NCBI GenBank assembly: GCA_039183375.1 | Contig: JBCDBQ010000436.1 | Span: 1-6,430, forward strand | DNA: 6,430 nt | From: Tectiglobus sp039183375 | GTDB lineage: Bacteria; Pseudomonadota; Alphaproteobacteria; Rhizobiales; Hyphomicrobiaceae | Direction of reading: 5' to 3' | In this document: piece after piece, positions 1 to 5,862 of the stretch | Layout of the letters: each line of letters begins with the position of its first letter | Numbering within the stretch: position 1 is the stretch's first letter | Made by a program: the position numbers and the translations under genes | The notes under the pieces: model-generated | The model's database searches: none | What the model was told of the DNA's origin: nothing | What the model saw: the letters and a program-made list of their open reading frames with translations, nothing else

Positions 1-1
1 C

Positions 2-352
2 AATGCGCGAGAAGGTGCCGGACCGCGCGGGCAACAGCTTGATATCCAGCTCTACATTATTGCCAACTCAAAGCTATCTCCGTCGGCCGAAATCGTTCAG
101 GCCAACACTTTTGCGATTGCGGGCAGGTCGATTTCCACACTTATCAAACAACAGTTGGACGGAGATCTTCTAAAGATCTATCTGCGCTCCAGGGCAAACG
201 AGACCGGCTTCAGTCTGACTTGGATTCCCTCCGACTTCCAAGAGGTCAGTCAGGATGTTTTTGATGTGACATATATGGGTAAGCTTTACGAGGTTGGTTA
301 TGCCCGCGGAAGATCCAACAATCATTGGAGACCCAGTCCGCCTGGTCTATGA
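2..352 (+). CDS. 3' end of an unrecognised protein gene (5' truncated, possibly frameshifted)
   Basis: This frame is open from the left edge to TGA at 350-352 and gives about 116 residues with no start of its own, so it is the C-terminal part of a gene beginning outside the window. I do not recognise the family. The translation is mixed polar and hydrophobic with stretches such as LDIQLYIIANSKL and FSLTWIPSDF that look like ordinary folded protein. No signal peptide, membrane segment or catalytic motif is visible. The last 15 or so codons look less protein-like. The +1 frame carries a coherent stretch (DPTIIGDPVRLVYESLTSY) from about 309 to the TAG at 417-419, so the true C-terminus may lie there after a one-base indel near 302-310. 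The gene could be intact with this odd tail, or a decaying pseudogene. Confidence 0.5.
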   Translation, partial: NAREGAGPRGQQLDIQLYIIANSKLSPSAEIVQANTFAIAGRSISTLIKQQLDGDLLKIYLRSRANETGFSLTWIPSDFQEVSQDVFDVTYMGKLYEVGYARGRSNNHWRPSPPGL

Positions 353-722
353 GAGCCTGACGTCGTACCGGTTCTTCGAACCTCCGAATCGTGGCTCGAA
401 CAGCGGGGTGTTGCGCTAGGGTTAGGGCACGACCAGATCGCCATTGTGGTTTTCGAATGGCAGCTGCAGTGTAGCAACTTGCTTGGAAAGCGATGGCAAC
501 GCCGCCTTCAAATTGACCACCAGAGTGCATGTTGCAATAGCGCACACCGGCTGCGCGCGGCAGCTTCTTCAACGACAAGCGTTCCTGTAATACATGGTCG
601 TGGAACGAGAAATGTCCTCGGGAAACCTGCTCTTGAGTGGAACCAACTACTGGGTGTGGTTTGCCGCAAGACTAAGTTGCCTGCATACCTTCTTGACCGC
701 TTAGGTTTGAAAGGAAAACACA
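353..722. other. Non-coding stretch upstream of the EF-hand gene
   Basis: About 370 bases hold no gene I can support. Open frames exist on both strands, but none has a convincing ribosome site or recognisable protein. The first 65 bases may be the end of a frameshifted version of the left-edge gene. The one clear structure is the GC-rich dyad at 540-559. Immediately before the EF-hand gene is its ribosome site at 710-715. No convincing sigma-70 promoter was found; TTGCCG at 661-666 followed by CATACC at 684-689 is only a weak match. Confidence 0.5.
540..559. promoter_or_regulatory. GCGCA-N7-TGCGC dyad, candidate regulator site
   Basis: GCGCA at 540-544 and TGCGC at 552-556 are reverse complements separated by 7 bases. 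The 20-base block matches the block at 5877-5896 at 16 positions; only the central four bases differ. It lies about 165 bases before the EF-hand start, which is far for a simple operator. The protein that binds it is not known from the sequence. An overlapping small hairpin is also possible (GCTGC at 550-554 with GCAGC at 560-564). Confidence 0.4.
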
Positions 723-1190
723 ATGTTGCGCATTCTGCTTTCCGCCTTCACCGTTCTTGCCCTTGTCCTAGGCGCACAGGCACAAGATACCGGAAAAAAG
801 GTCTCGCAGATCACATTCGCATCCAGTGATAAGAATGAAGATGGTTTGGTAACCCTTGGCGAAGCTGGACAACTTGCCAGCAACGCATTCTTATCGATGG
901 ATGCGAACGACAATTCACTTGTTAGCCGGTCTGAGTTCCTAGAGTGGGATTGGGGGTACATGTACCTCGCTGAGCAGGCGGGGAAGGTTGAGAGGTACAG
1001 TGCCGTGAAGCGTGTGCTGTTCGCACTTCGTGATCGAAACGGTGATGGCGATATCAGTCGCAAGGAGATGCGCCTAAGCATGTTAGCCGACTTTGCGCGC
1101 GCGGACTTAAACAATGATGGAGCACTTTCTGAGAAGGAGTACCTTTCAGCCTGGACTCCCATCGTCGTCCTAAAGACAGCGAAGAAGTAA
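723..1190 (+). CDS. Secreted four-EF-hand calcium-binding protein
   Basis: This 155-residue protein probably binds calcium in the periplasm or outside the cell; its partner is unknown. Residues 1-20 form a Sec signal peptide with a hydrophobic core at 4-17 and a likely AQA cleavage site. Four EF-hand loops follow in two pairs: D36-E47, D60-E71, D104-E115 and D128-E139. Loops 1, 3 and 4 have the canonical D-x-N/D-x-D-G-x-[IVL]-[ST]-x-x-E pattern. Loop 2 has N at position 5 and S in place of the usual Gly at position 6, so it may bind weakly. The start is firm: AAAGGA at 710-715 sits 7 bases before the ATG, and the signal peptide begins there. The gene converges on LysR1, with 175 bases between the stops. 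No enzymatic domain is present. It is more likely a calcium sensor or buffer than an enzyme, and the specific role is unknown. Confidence 0.88.
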   Translation: MLRILLSAFTVLALVLGAQAQDTGKKVSQITFASSDKNEDGLVTLGEAGQLASNAFLSMDANDNSLVSRSEFLEWDWGYMYLAEQAGKVERYSAVKRVLFALRDRNGDGDISRKEMRLSMLADFARADLNNDGALSEKEYLSAWTPIVVLKTAKK

Positions 1191-1284
1191 TGTTATTGAA
1201 GAGTTGTTAGGCGCTAAGCGCGCAGGACAATTGGGCTGTATGTACGAGTGCATGATCAAACTCACAACCTCCGTATGTGCTCAA

Positions 1285-1329
1285 AATTGAATGCATGTCG
1301 TCAATTGGTCACTTGCGAACTTTGACCAA
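1285..1329. repeat. Two overlapping inverted repeats between convergent genes
   Basis: AATTGA at 1285-1290 pairs with TCAATT at 1301-1306 across 10 bases. TTGGTCA at 1305-1311 pairs with TGACCAA at 1323-1329 across 11 bases. Both are perfect, and they share bases 1305-1306, so the two hairpins would be mutually exclusive in RNA. They lie between the ends of the EF-hand gene and LysR1, where terminators are expected. Neither is followed by a T-tract on either strand, so a classical intrinsic terminator is not supported. Apart from these and a small GCGC-TAA-GCGC dyad near 1212-1222, the 1191-1365 gap shows nothing. Confidence 0.35.
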
Positions 1330-1365
1330 ACTAAGCCCGGAGCACCGCCGCTTGCAGATTGCCGG

Positions 1366-2292
1366 TCAAGTAGATGCTGGGCTAAGCACAGGAATGCTAT
1401 GCTTGTCCATTTTGTCGGCTCCGTAATCGACCAGCGCCCGTTTCAGAGAGCTCAGACACGTCTGAACTTTGTCCGATCTGTGCAGGTCGACGTGAGTGAC
1501 TAGCCAAGCATCCACCTCCCACTCTTCTCTTGGGGGCATAACCTCGACGAGATTGGGTTTCTGCGCGGCATATATAGTTGGAAAGAAACCTATACCCAAG
1601 CCCGATTCTATAGCCGAAAACTGAACGTTGACGCTGTTACTAGCCAGAGCAATCCGCTCTTTAGGAACCGTTTGCGGCAGCCAATCCAAGAACTGCGGTC
1701 TCAGTCCATCGGGCTCGCCACAAACAAAGTAGTGGTCGGAAAAATCGGCCGGTGATCGAGGTTTGCCATACTGGTCGACGTAGTCGGCGTGTGCATAGAG
1801 CCCGGATGAGATTTTCAGGAAGGGCTGCACAACAAAATCAGGTTTGTTCGGTTTAGAGCCGGTTCGAATAGCCAGATGTGCATCTCCAAATTCCAGCTTC
1901 AACAGCTCGCGGGTTGCCCGGTATCGGATCTTTAGGTTCGGATTGTTCCTCAGCAGCGGTCGCAATGCATGCGTCACAATGGGGACGAAGAACTCAGCGG
2001 AAGTGACAACTAACTCGCCTTTCAGAACTTGTGCCTGGCCACGCAATCTTCCCGCAAGCTCATTGAATTGCTCATCGGTGGCCGCCGCCACCTGCAGCAG
2101 ATCCTGTCCAACTTCTGTCGGCGTGTAGCCACCGCTGTGGCGAAGAAATAGTTTTGCGCCTAGTTCAGCTTCAAGACGATCAACCTGTCGAATAACAGTA
2201 GCCCTATGCACGCCGAGTGCTTCCGCTGCTGCCGTAATTGTCCCAAGTTTAGCGACTTGGTAGGCCGTTCGCATCTCGTCCCACAGATCCAA
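1366..2292 (-). CDS. LysR-type transcriptional regulator (LysR1)
   Basis: This is a 308-residue DNA-binding regulator of the usual LysR length. Residues 1-63 form the winged helix-turn-helix; the HTH itself is about 18-37 (AAAEALGVHRATV core), followed by the linker helix with LEAELGAKLF at 40-49. Residues from about 92 on form the effector-binding domain; its ligand cannot be read from sequence. The start is TTG at 2290-2292, supported by GGAG at 2300-2303 seven bases upstream and by alignment of MDLW with MDSW of LysR2. It is 45/66 identical to LysR2 over the first 66 residues and shares GLYAHADYV and WLVTH-x-DLH further on, so the two are paralogues. It carries about 20 extra C-terminal residues. 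It is transcribed away from the HXXEE gene, the usual arrangement for a LysR gene and its target. A GC-rich dyad 31 bases upstream suggests autoregulation. Confidence 0.93.
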   Translation of the reverse strand: MDLWDEMRTAYQVAKLGTITAAAEALGVHRATVIRQVDRLEAELGAKLFLRHSGGYTPTEVGQDLLQVAAATDEQFNELAGRLRGQAQVLKGELVVTSAEFFVPIVTHALRPLLRNNPNLKIRYRATRELLKLEFGDAHLAIRTGSKPNKPDFVVQPFLKISSGLYAHADYVDQYGKPRSPADFSDHYFVCGEPDGLRPQFLDWLPQTVPKERIALASNSVNVQFSAIESGLGIGFFPTIYAAQKPNLVEVMPPREEWEVDAWLVTHVDLHRSDKVQTCLSSLKRALVDYGADKMDKHSIPVLSPAST

Positions 2293-2322
2293 TTTTGAGC
2301 TCCAAACTGCAATGAACGATAG

Positions 2323-2342
2323 GTGCGCACTCCTTGCGCAAG
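2323..2342. promoter_or_regulatory. TGCGCA-N5-TGCGCA dyad with nested palindromes upstream of LysR1
   Basis: TGCGCA occurs at 2324-2329 and 2335-2340, separated by 5 bases (11-base period, about one helical turn). The left copy is inside the 8-base palindrome GTGCGCAC (2323-2330). The right copy is inside the 10-base palindrome CTTGCGCAAG (2333-2342). The block is 31 bases from the LysR1 start. The same half-sites and spacing occur upstream of LysR2, which suggests a shared autoregulatory operator (inference). Confidence 0.5.
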
Positions 2343-2350
2343 TGAGTAGG

Positions 2351-2368
2351 TGTCTCTCACACGAGACA
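2351..2368. repeat. 6-base inverted repeat TGTCTC-N6-GAGACA
   Basis: A perfect 6-base dyad with a 6-base spacer lies next to the TGCGCA block and 59 bases before the LysR1 start. Its position fits a second regulator contact or a short hairpin. It does not recur elsewhere in the window. Confidence 0.3.
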
Positions 2369-2602
2369 GTTCGTATAGTAGCTTCACCACGCGCAATTCA
2401 AGGAAGCAGGCAGGATGCTTCACGCGACATTGATTACATTTGATTGACTGTCACGAGGCTCATAGCGCCCGGCTTTGTTGCGAATAAGTGCTGACCGCAC
2501 AGGAGCAATCTCGCACTTTAGGGACTGCCATTCGGCTGCGTCGCCCGATAGTTCAATTGCTAAGGCGGTGACATTCAGTGGTGCCAAGGGCTAAGTCTCG
2601 TT

Positions 2603-2613
2603 TAAGCAGCTTA
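2603..2613. repeat. 11-base palindrome in the HXXEE leader
   Basis: TAAGC-A-GCTTA is a perfect palindrome ending 8 bases before the Shine-Dalgarno element of the HXXEE gene. A competing longer hairpin pairs CTAAG (2591-2595) with CTTAG (2610-2614) and extends outward through a G-G mismatch. It could be an operator or a leader structure that affects translation; neither is proven. Confidence 0.3.
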
Positions 2614-2621
2614 GGCTTCAA

Positions 2622-2628
2622 AAGGGAG
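2622..2628 (+). promoter_or_regulatory. Shine-Dalgarno site supporting the TTG start of the HXXEE gene
   Basis: AAGGGAG lies 8 bases before TTG at 2637. The next in-frame candidate, ATG at 2667-2669, has no comparable site, so the TTG start is preferred. Confidence 0.6.
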
Positions 2629-2636
2629 ATAACGGA

Positions 2637-3410
2637 TTGATAGCCAACCGCATTTCATTGATATCAATGTCACTGTTCTTCACCATTCTATGGGTGCCAT
2701 GGGGGCAGACCGAGTTTCTGGTCGACCACTGGATGAAGATTGGCACATTCCTCGCCCCGGTCATGCTGTTTATTGCCTTTACATCACGAGCTCGGCCAAG
2801 AGATCCTATTCTGAGCGACACAAAACTAATGTCATCTGTGCTCCTTGCAATCTACCTGGTTCACCAGTTCGAAGAGCATTGGATCGACTTGCTTGGCCGC
2901 GAGTATCCGCTGCATGCGCTACTAAACAATTTGCTGCGGCAATACTTCGGAGAAAATGCGTACGGTGCGATGACTAAAGAGGCGATATTCATCATCAATA
3001 CATCTGCTGTGTGGTTGACAGGTTTTATCGCAATTGCGCGGTCACCGGGCCACGTATTCCCTGCTGTCGCGATGGCTGCGATAGTCCTCGTGAACGGTCT
3101 TTTTCATATCCTTCAAGGCATCGCAACTGGAACTTATAATCCGGGCCTCGCAACGGCGGTCGCGCTCTTTGTGCCAATTTCCTTGCTATTCTATCGAGAA
3201 TTGATTTCGAAGAGCATAGCAAGCTTCCAAGAAGTCGTCTGGGGCATTGGCTGGGCGATCGCAGCGCATGCACTTTTGTTCGCTGGATTGCTGGCGTCGC
3301 ATGTCGCTAACCTCATACCGGTGACGACGTACTACTTTCTGTTGGTGGTCTGGGCACTCTTACCAGCATGTTTATTCCGACACCGTTCAAGCAGCAATTC
3401 CATAGCCTAA
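2637..3410 (+). CDS. HXXEE-family integral membrane protein
   Basis: This 257-residue, very hydrophobic protein belongs to the HXXEE domain family, whose function is unknown. The name motif is at H76-Q-F-E79-E80, followed by H81. The second family signature, N153-x3-H157 with Y167-N-P-G170, is also present. His, Glu and Asn at membrane positions hint at a metal or catalytic site, but this is inference. Hydrophobic segments are visible at about 8-22, 33-49, 66-78, 115-134, 139-160, 170-186, 200-221 and 229-247, suggesting a polytopic inner-membrane protein with 6 to 8 helices. The core family domain appears to lie at about 66-186, so the N-terminal 60 and C-terminal 70 residues look like additions. 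It starts at TTG with a strong ribosome site. It is bracketed by two paralogous LysR genes and is divergent from LysR1, which is therefore its most likely regulator. Confidence 0.82.
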   Translation: MIANRISLISMSLFFTILWVPWGQTEFLVDHWMKIGTFLAPVMLFIAFTSRARPRDPILSDTKLMSSVLLAIYLVHQFEEHWIDLLGREYPLHALLNNLLRQYFGENAYGAMTKEAIFIINTSAVWLTGFIAIARSPGHVFPAVAMAAIVLVNGLFHILQGIATGTYNPGLATAVALFVPISLLFYRELISKSIASFQEVVWGIGWAIAAHALLFAGLLASHVANLIPVTTYYFLLVVWALLPACLFRHRSSSNSIA

Positions 3411-3557
3411 CTAGCTTGGCGTTGGACCGAATACCTTCAATGCTTCAAAGCTCTATAGGGCTCAGCTCAGTTACCAAAGCTCAGGATACGATTAACTGTT
3501 GCAGCCTGACTTTGGATTGATCCGGTGATTGAGGAAACAACATCCAAAGCAAGTCCA

Positions 3558-3584
3558 ATCCGCGCGCATATACTGCGCGCTGAT
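3558..3584. promoter_or_regulatory. Long GC-rich dyad upstream of LysR2
   Basis: GCGCGCA at 3562-3568 and TGCGCGC at 3574-3580 are perfect reverse complements around a 5-base TATAC centre. After one mismatch on each side, ATC (3558-3560) pairs with GAT (3582-3584), giving 10 matched pairs out of 11. The dyad ends 39 bases before the LysR2 start. It shares the GCGCA-N5-TGCGC core with the site upstream of LysR1. This is consistent with a LysR operator; an RNA hairpin in the leader is the alternative. Confidence 0.5.
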
Positions 3585-3623
3585 GCAGCATGAGCTTCGC
3601 TGGTTCTTTGCTAGTGTCGAAAA

Positions 3624-4490
3624 ATGGATAGCTGGATCAAGCTCAGGACCGCCTATCAGCTTGCACAACTTGGCACTGTGAGTGCGGCCGCCGAAGCACT
3701 TGGTGTGCATCGGGCAACAGTAAACCGCCACGTCGACGCGCTCGAAGCTGAACTAGGCAAAAAGCTCTTTCAACGTCATAGCCGTGGCTATTTGCTAACG
3801 GACGCCGGTCATGAGTTTCTGCGTGTGGCCCAAAAGGTCGATGAGATGTTTGTGGAGTTTGCCGGGCGCACTCATGCACGATCCTCAGACACTAAAGGCG
3901 AGATAGTTCTGTCGGTTCATTCAGCACTCGCTGGTCTTGTGATGCGCCCGATAACAGCATTCAGGGAAATCTATCCAGCGGTCCACGTCAGACTTGTCGC
4001 TCAGGATGCACTGGCCAGGCTTGAGTACGCGGAAGCACATGTCTCACTGTACGGCGGTGCCAAGCCGGAAGTCCCCGACTACGTGGTTCAGCGCTTCAAG
4101 CACTTTCGGGTCGGACTGTATGCACACGCCGATTACGTTGCACGAAACGGCCTACCGGCTTCTTTCGACGAGTTCGCGGATCATGATTTCGTAACCCACT
4201 CGCCTGTCGACAAACTCAGATTTGAGATTTGGTTCGCCAAGTATGTGCCCAGGGAACGGATCGCCGTTACGTCGTCACATCCAAGAGTTACGCATGAGGC
4301 CATCGTCGGCGGAGTGGGTATCGGGTTCTTACCAGAGTCTTACGTCCAGAGCCGCTCGGACCTTCACGAAGTTGCGGCACCACGCGATAGCTGGACGGGC
4401 GACCTGTGGCTCGTGACACATATGGATCTTCATCACAATGAAATGGTCCAAGCAATGCTCCGGTGCATCAAGGACGCGCACTCCTCGTAG
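3624..4490 (+). CDS. LysR-type transcriptional regulator (LysR2), paralogue of LysR1
   Basis: This 288-residue LysR regulator has its HTH at about 18-37 (AAAEALGVHRATV, identical to LysR1 in this core), the linker helix around 40-60, and the effector-binding domain from about 92 to the end. The effector is unknown. The recognition helix differs slightly from LysR1 (RATVNRHVDAL against RATVIRQVDRL), so the two may bind the same or closely related DNA. Identity falls after the DNA-binding domain, which suggests different ligands. The ATG start aligns exactly with that of LysR1, but no good Shine-Dalgarno site precedes it (only an A-rich CGAAAA), so translation may be weak. It lies 213 bases after the HXXEE gene, with its own dyad upstream, and is therefore probably transcribed separately. 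It converges with the barrel gene at a gap of 40 bases with no visible terminator. Confidence 0.93.
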   Translation: MDSWIKLRTAYQLAQLGTVSAAAEALGVHRATVNRHVDALEAELGKKLFQRHSRGYLLTDAGHEFLRVAQKVDEMFVEFAGRTHARSSDTKGEIVLSVHSALAGLVMRPITAFREIYPAVHVRLVAQDALARLEYAEAHVSLYGGAKPEVPDYVVQRFKHFRVGLYAHADYVARNGLPASFDEFADHDFVTHSPVDKLRFEIWFAKYVPRERIAVTSSHPRVTHEAIVGGVGIGFLPESYVQSRSDLHEVAAPRDSWTGDLWLVTHMDLHHNEMVQAMLRCIKDAHSS

Positions 4491-4530
4491 CGCTATGGGT
4501 GACAAACTCTTCTCCCAAACCCGATCAGTC

Positions 4531-5685
4531 TCACCGGCCAAGTTCTAGTACCTTTATAAAGCGGAATCCTACCCGCCGGCTGTCCACGTTCTGGTCTCTA
4601 ATGAACTCGTGCGCAACTTCGAAGGATATGTCATCTCCAAAGTCATACTTGATAGCAGTCTGCAAGCTATAATCATTGTTCGTTCCACCGGCCGCCAAAT
4701 CTCTCAATCGGTGGGTGCCGGAGAGTATCATGTTCCACGGGCCGGACTGATAGACTAACCCAGCACTCGAATAGAGAATGTCGTCAGCAGAGCCTTCAAA
4801 ATTCAACAACGGCGCAATTTCGCCAAACAGGAAGACCGACTGACCATTTCTCAATCTGAATGCCTGCGATGCCGCGATAGCAAACCCATCTTCGTCAGCT
4901 ACGTCACCTTGACCCTTTGCTTCATGAACATATCCAAGTTTGTATGTGAAGCCCGGCAGCCATTTAATGTTGGTACCTTCAAGTGAAAGCGTGAATGACT
5001 CAAATGTCTCGGTGTTGCTGGCTCCACCATCAGACAATCGAGTCTGACCACGTCGTGACAAGAGGGAGTCGGACAGGATGCTGGTATCTTCGAAAAAAGT
5101 ACTGCCGGTAAGCGTATGTTTGCCGAGGACTCCAAAATCAAAGGCATATGCAGCACCAAAACCGATGCGTTCAATCAATTCTATTTCTTTGCTGTAGTTG
5201 ATCCCATACATTCCTGCGGCGACAAACGAAGCCAGCGCAAATGAGGGAGTGATTTTTCCAGCGTGGAACGACAAATGTTCGGACGCAGAAAACTCTGCGA
5301 ACAATTTGCGTACGAATATTCCTTGATCCTCGAAAGTCCTGTCTTCACTCGGAGGTCTTACCCCTTCTAATCTTAGCTCTGAGTTAATCGATAGTCTCTT
5401 CGAGAAATGGACTATCGGCGAAGCTATTGTTTCAAAAAAGGTGTCCTTGCTCTCAACAAAGACGCTGCTCCTGTCGACAGGTGTTGTTGAATCATAAACG
5501 GTGTCGTTGGCCATCCGAAATATAATATTGCCGCTGATTTGCGGATAAGAATTCAGTTTGACATCATTTTCTTGTGCGAACGTCGAAGGAATGACCAACG
5601 AAAAAGCAAAAAAGGCGGAGATTACAAGAATACATTTCAGGCTCGACACATGATTAAACGTTTGGTCGTTTCGGAATGGACACAT
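4531..5685 (-). CDS. Outer-membrane beta-barrel protein (porin-like)
   Basis: This protein has 384 residues with the start chosen here. Residues 1-37 look like a Sec signal peptide with a long n-region, a hydrophobic core at 19-33 and cleavage after TFA. The rest has few long hydrophobic runs and many short alternating strands ending in aromatic residues (LSFHAGKI, NIKWLPGFTYKLGY, GQSVFLFGEI, VGFRFIKV), typical of a beta-barrel. The stretch HAGKITPSF (141-149) followed by INYSKEIELIERIGFG (162-177) resembles uncharacterised alphaproteobacterial porin-type proteins from memory. The C-terminus ends IKVLELGR rather than the usual terminal Phe, though VGFRF lies just before it. Expected role: outer-membrane channel or surface barrel; the substrate is unknown. 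The ATG at 5685 has a strong ribosome site. The frame stays open upstream to 5865, but that extension lacks a ribosome site and would bury the signal peptide. Confidence 0.75.
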   Translation of the reverse strand: MCPFRNDQTFNHVSSLKCILVISAFFAFSLVIPSTFAQENDVKLNSYPQISGNIIFRMANDTVYDSTTPVDRSSVFVESKDTFFETIASPIVHFSKRLSINSELRLEGVRPPSEDRTFEDQGIFVRKLFAEFSASEHLSFHAGKITPSFALASFVAAGMYGINYSKEIELIERIGFGAAYAFDFGVLGKHTLTGSTFFEDTSILSDSLLSRRGQTRLSDGGASNTETFESFTLSLEGTNIKWLPGFTYKLGYVHEAKGQGDVADEDGFAIAASQAFRLRNGQSVFLFGEIAPLLNFEGSADDILYSSAGLVYQSGPWNMILSGTHRLRDLAAGGTNNDYSLQTAIKYDFGDDISFEVAHEFIRDQNVDSRRVGFRFIKVLELGR

Positions 5686-5691
5686 CAAAAG

Positions 5692-5697
5692 CCCCTT
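5692..5697 (-). promoter_or_regulatory. Shine-Dalgarno site fixing the start of the barrel gene
   Basis: On the minus strand AAGGGG lies 6 bases before ATG at 5685-5683. The alternative upstream ATG at 5775 and GTG at 5865 have no such site, nor does the GTG at 5649, which would give a shorter signal peptide. Confidence 0.6.
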
Positions 5698-5701
5698 TAC
5701 G

Positions 5702-5718
5702 GCGGCAGCTGCTGCCGC
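5702..5718 (-). repeat. Hairpin directly upstream of the barrel gene ribosome site
   Basis: GCGGCAG (5702-5708) and CTGCCGC (5712-5718) form a perfect 7-base-pair, GC-rich stem with a 3-base loop. Its edge is 4 bases from the Shine-Dalgarno element of the minus-strand barrel gene. In mRNA it could influence ribosome access or stability. There is no T-tract, so it is not a typical terminator. Confidence 0.4.
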
Positions 5719-5757
5719 TTGGCGCCAGAGCTTAGATTGATTGAACCGCTCAGGTAG

Positions 5758-5790
5758 TCGCAAACGCTTTGTCATATCTAACGTTTGTGG
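5758..5790. repeat. Inverted repeat in the barrel/SnoaL divergent region
   Basis: CAAACG at 5761-5766 and CGTTTG at 5782-5787 are reverse complements with centres 21 bases apart (two helical turns). G-T pairs extend the match slightly outward. The spacing fits a two-site operator, but the motif is AT-leaning, short and unique in the window. A perfect 11-base palindrome, AAGCC-T-GGCTT, follows at 5815-5825. Confidence 0.25.
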
Positions 5791-5862
5791 GCACGGACGG
5801 AGTCCCATTGCACCAAGCCTGGCTTCAGTCAGAGCGTTGACGCTAGCAGATCTCGACACTGC

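Larger units (their letters stand above)
2293..2636. other. Divergent intergenic region LysR1 / HXXEE gene
   Basis: These 344 bases separate two divergent genes and should hold both promoters. Visible elements are the TGCGCA-N5-TGCGCA dyad, a 10-base palindrome, a TGTCTC/GAGACA dyad, a direct repeat of TTGATT at 2430 and 2440 (10-base period), and an 11-base palindrome just before the HXXEE ribosome site. No strong -35/-10 pair was found on either strand. No gene was found in it. Confidence 0.5.

Noticed and set aside
12..22. Similarity of AAGGTGCCGG near the left edge to the right arm of the 5863-5909 inverted repeat (reverse strand)
   Set aside because: Ten GC-rich bases within a coding frame, with no partner arm; likely chance.
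246..578. Minus-strand open frame of 110 codons across the end of the left-edge gene
   Set aside because: No ribosome site, no recognisable family, composition unlike a folded protein, and it overlaps a better frame on the plus strand.
446..829. Plus-strand open frame of 127 codons before the EF-hand gene
   Set aside because: It overlaps the well-supported EF-hand gene in another frame, is rich in Arg, Cys and Ser as shadow frames are, and has no ribosome site.
701..1162. Minus-strand open frame opposite the EF-hand gene
   Set aside because: Its length follows from the codon pattern of the EF-hand gene on the other strand. The EF-hand loops and signal peptide settle which strand is real.
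1208..1224. GCGC-TAA-GCGC element after the EF-hand gene as a terminator or fifth dyad
   Set aside because: The stem is only 4 bases with a 3-base loop and no T-tract, and the half-sites do not match GCGCA/TGCGC.
2160..2423. Minus-strand open frame upstream of and overlapping LysR1
   Set aside because: It overlaps the LysR1 DNA-binding region in another frame and covers the expected promoter region. No similarity or ribosome site was seen.
3446..3476. AGCTC-TATA-GGGCT hairpin after the HXXEE gene as its terminator
   Set aside because: Five pairs including one G-T and no T-tract; too weak to call.
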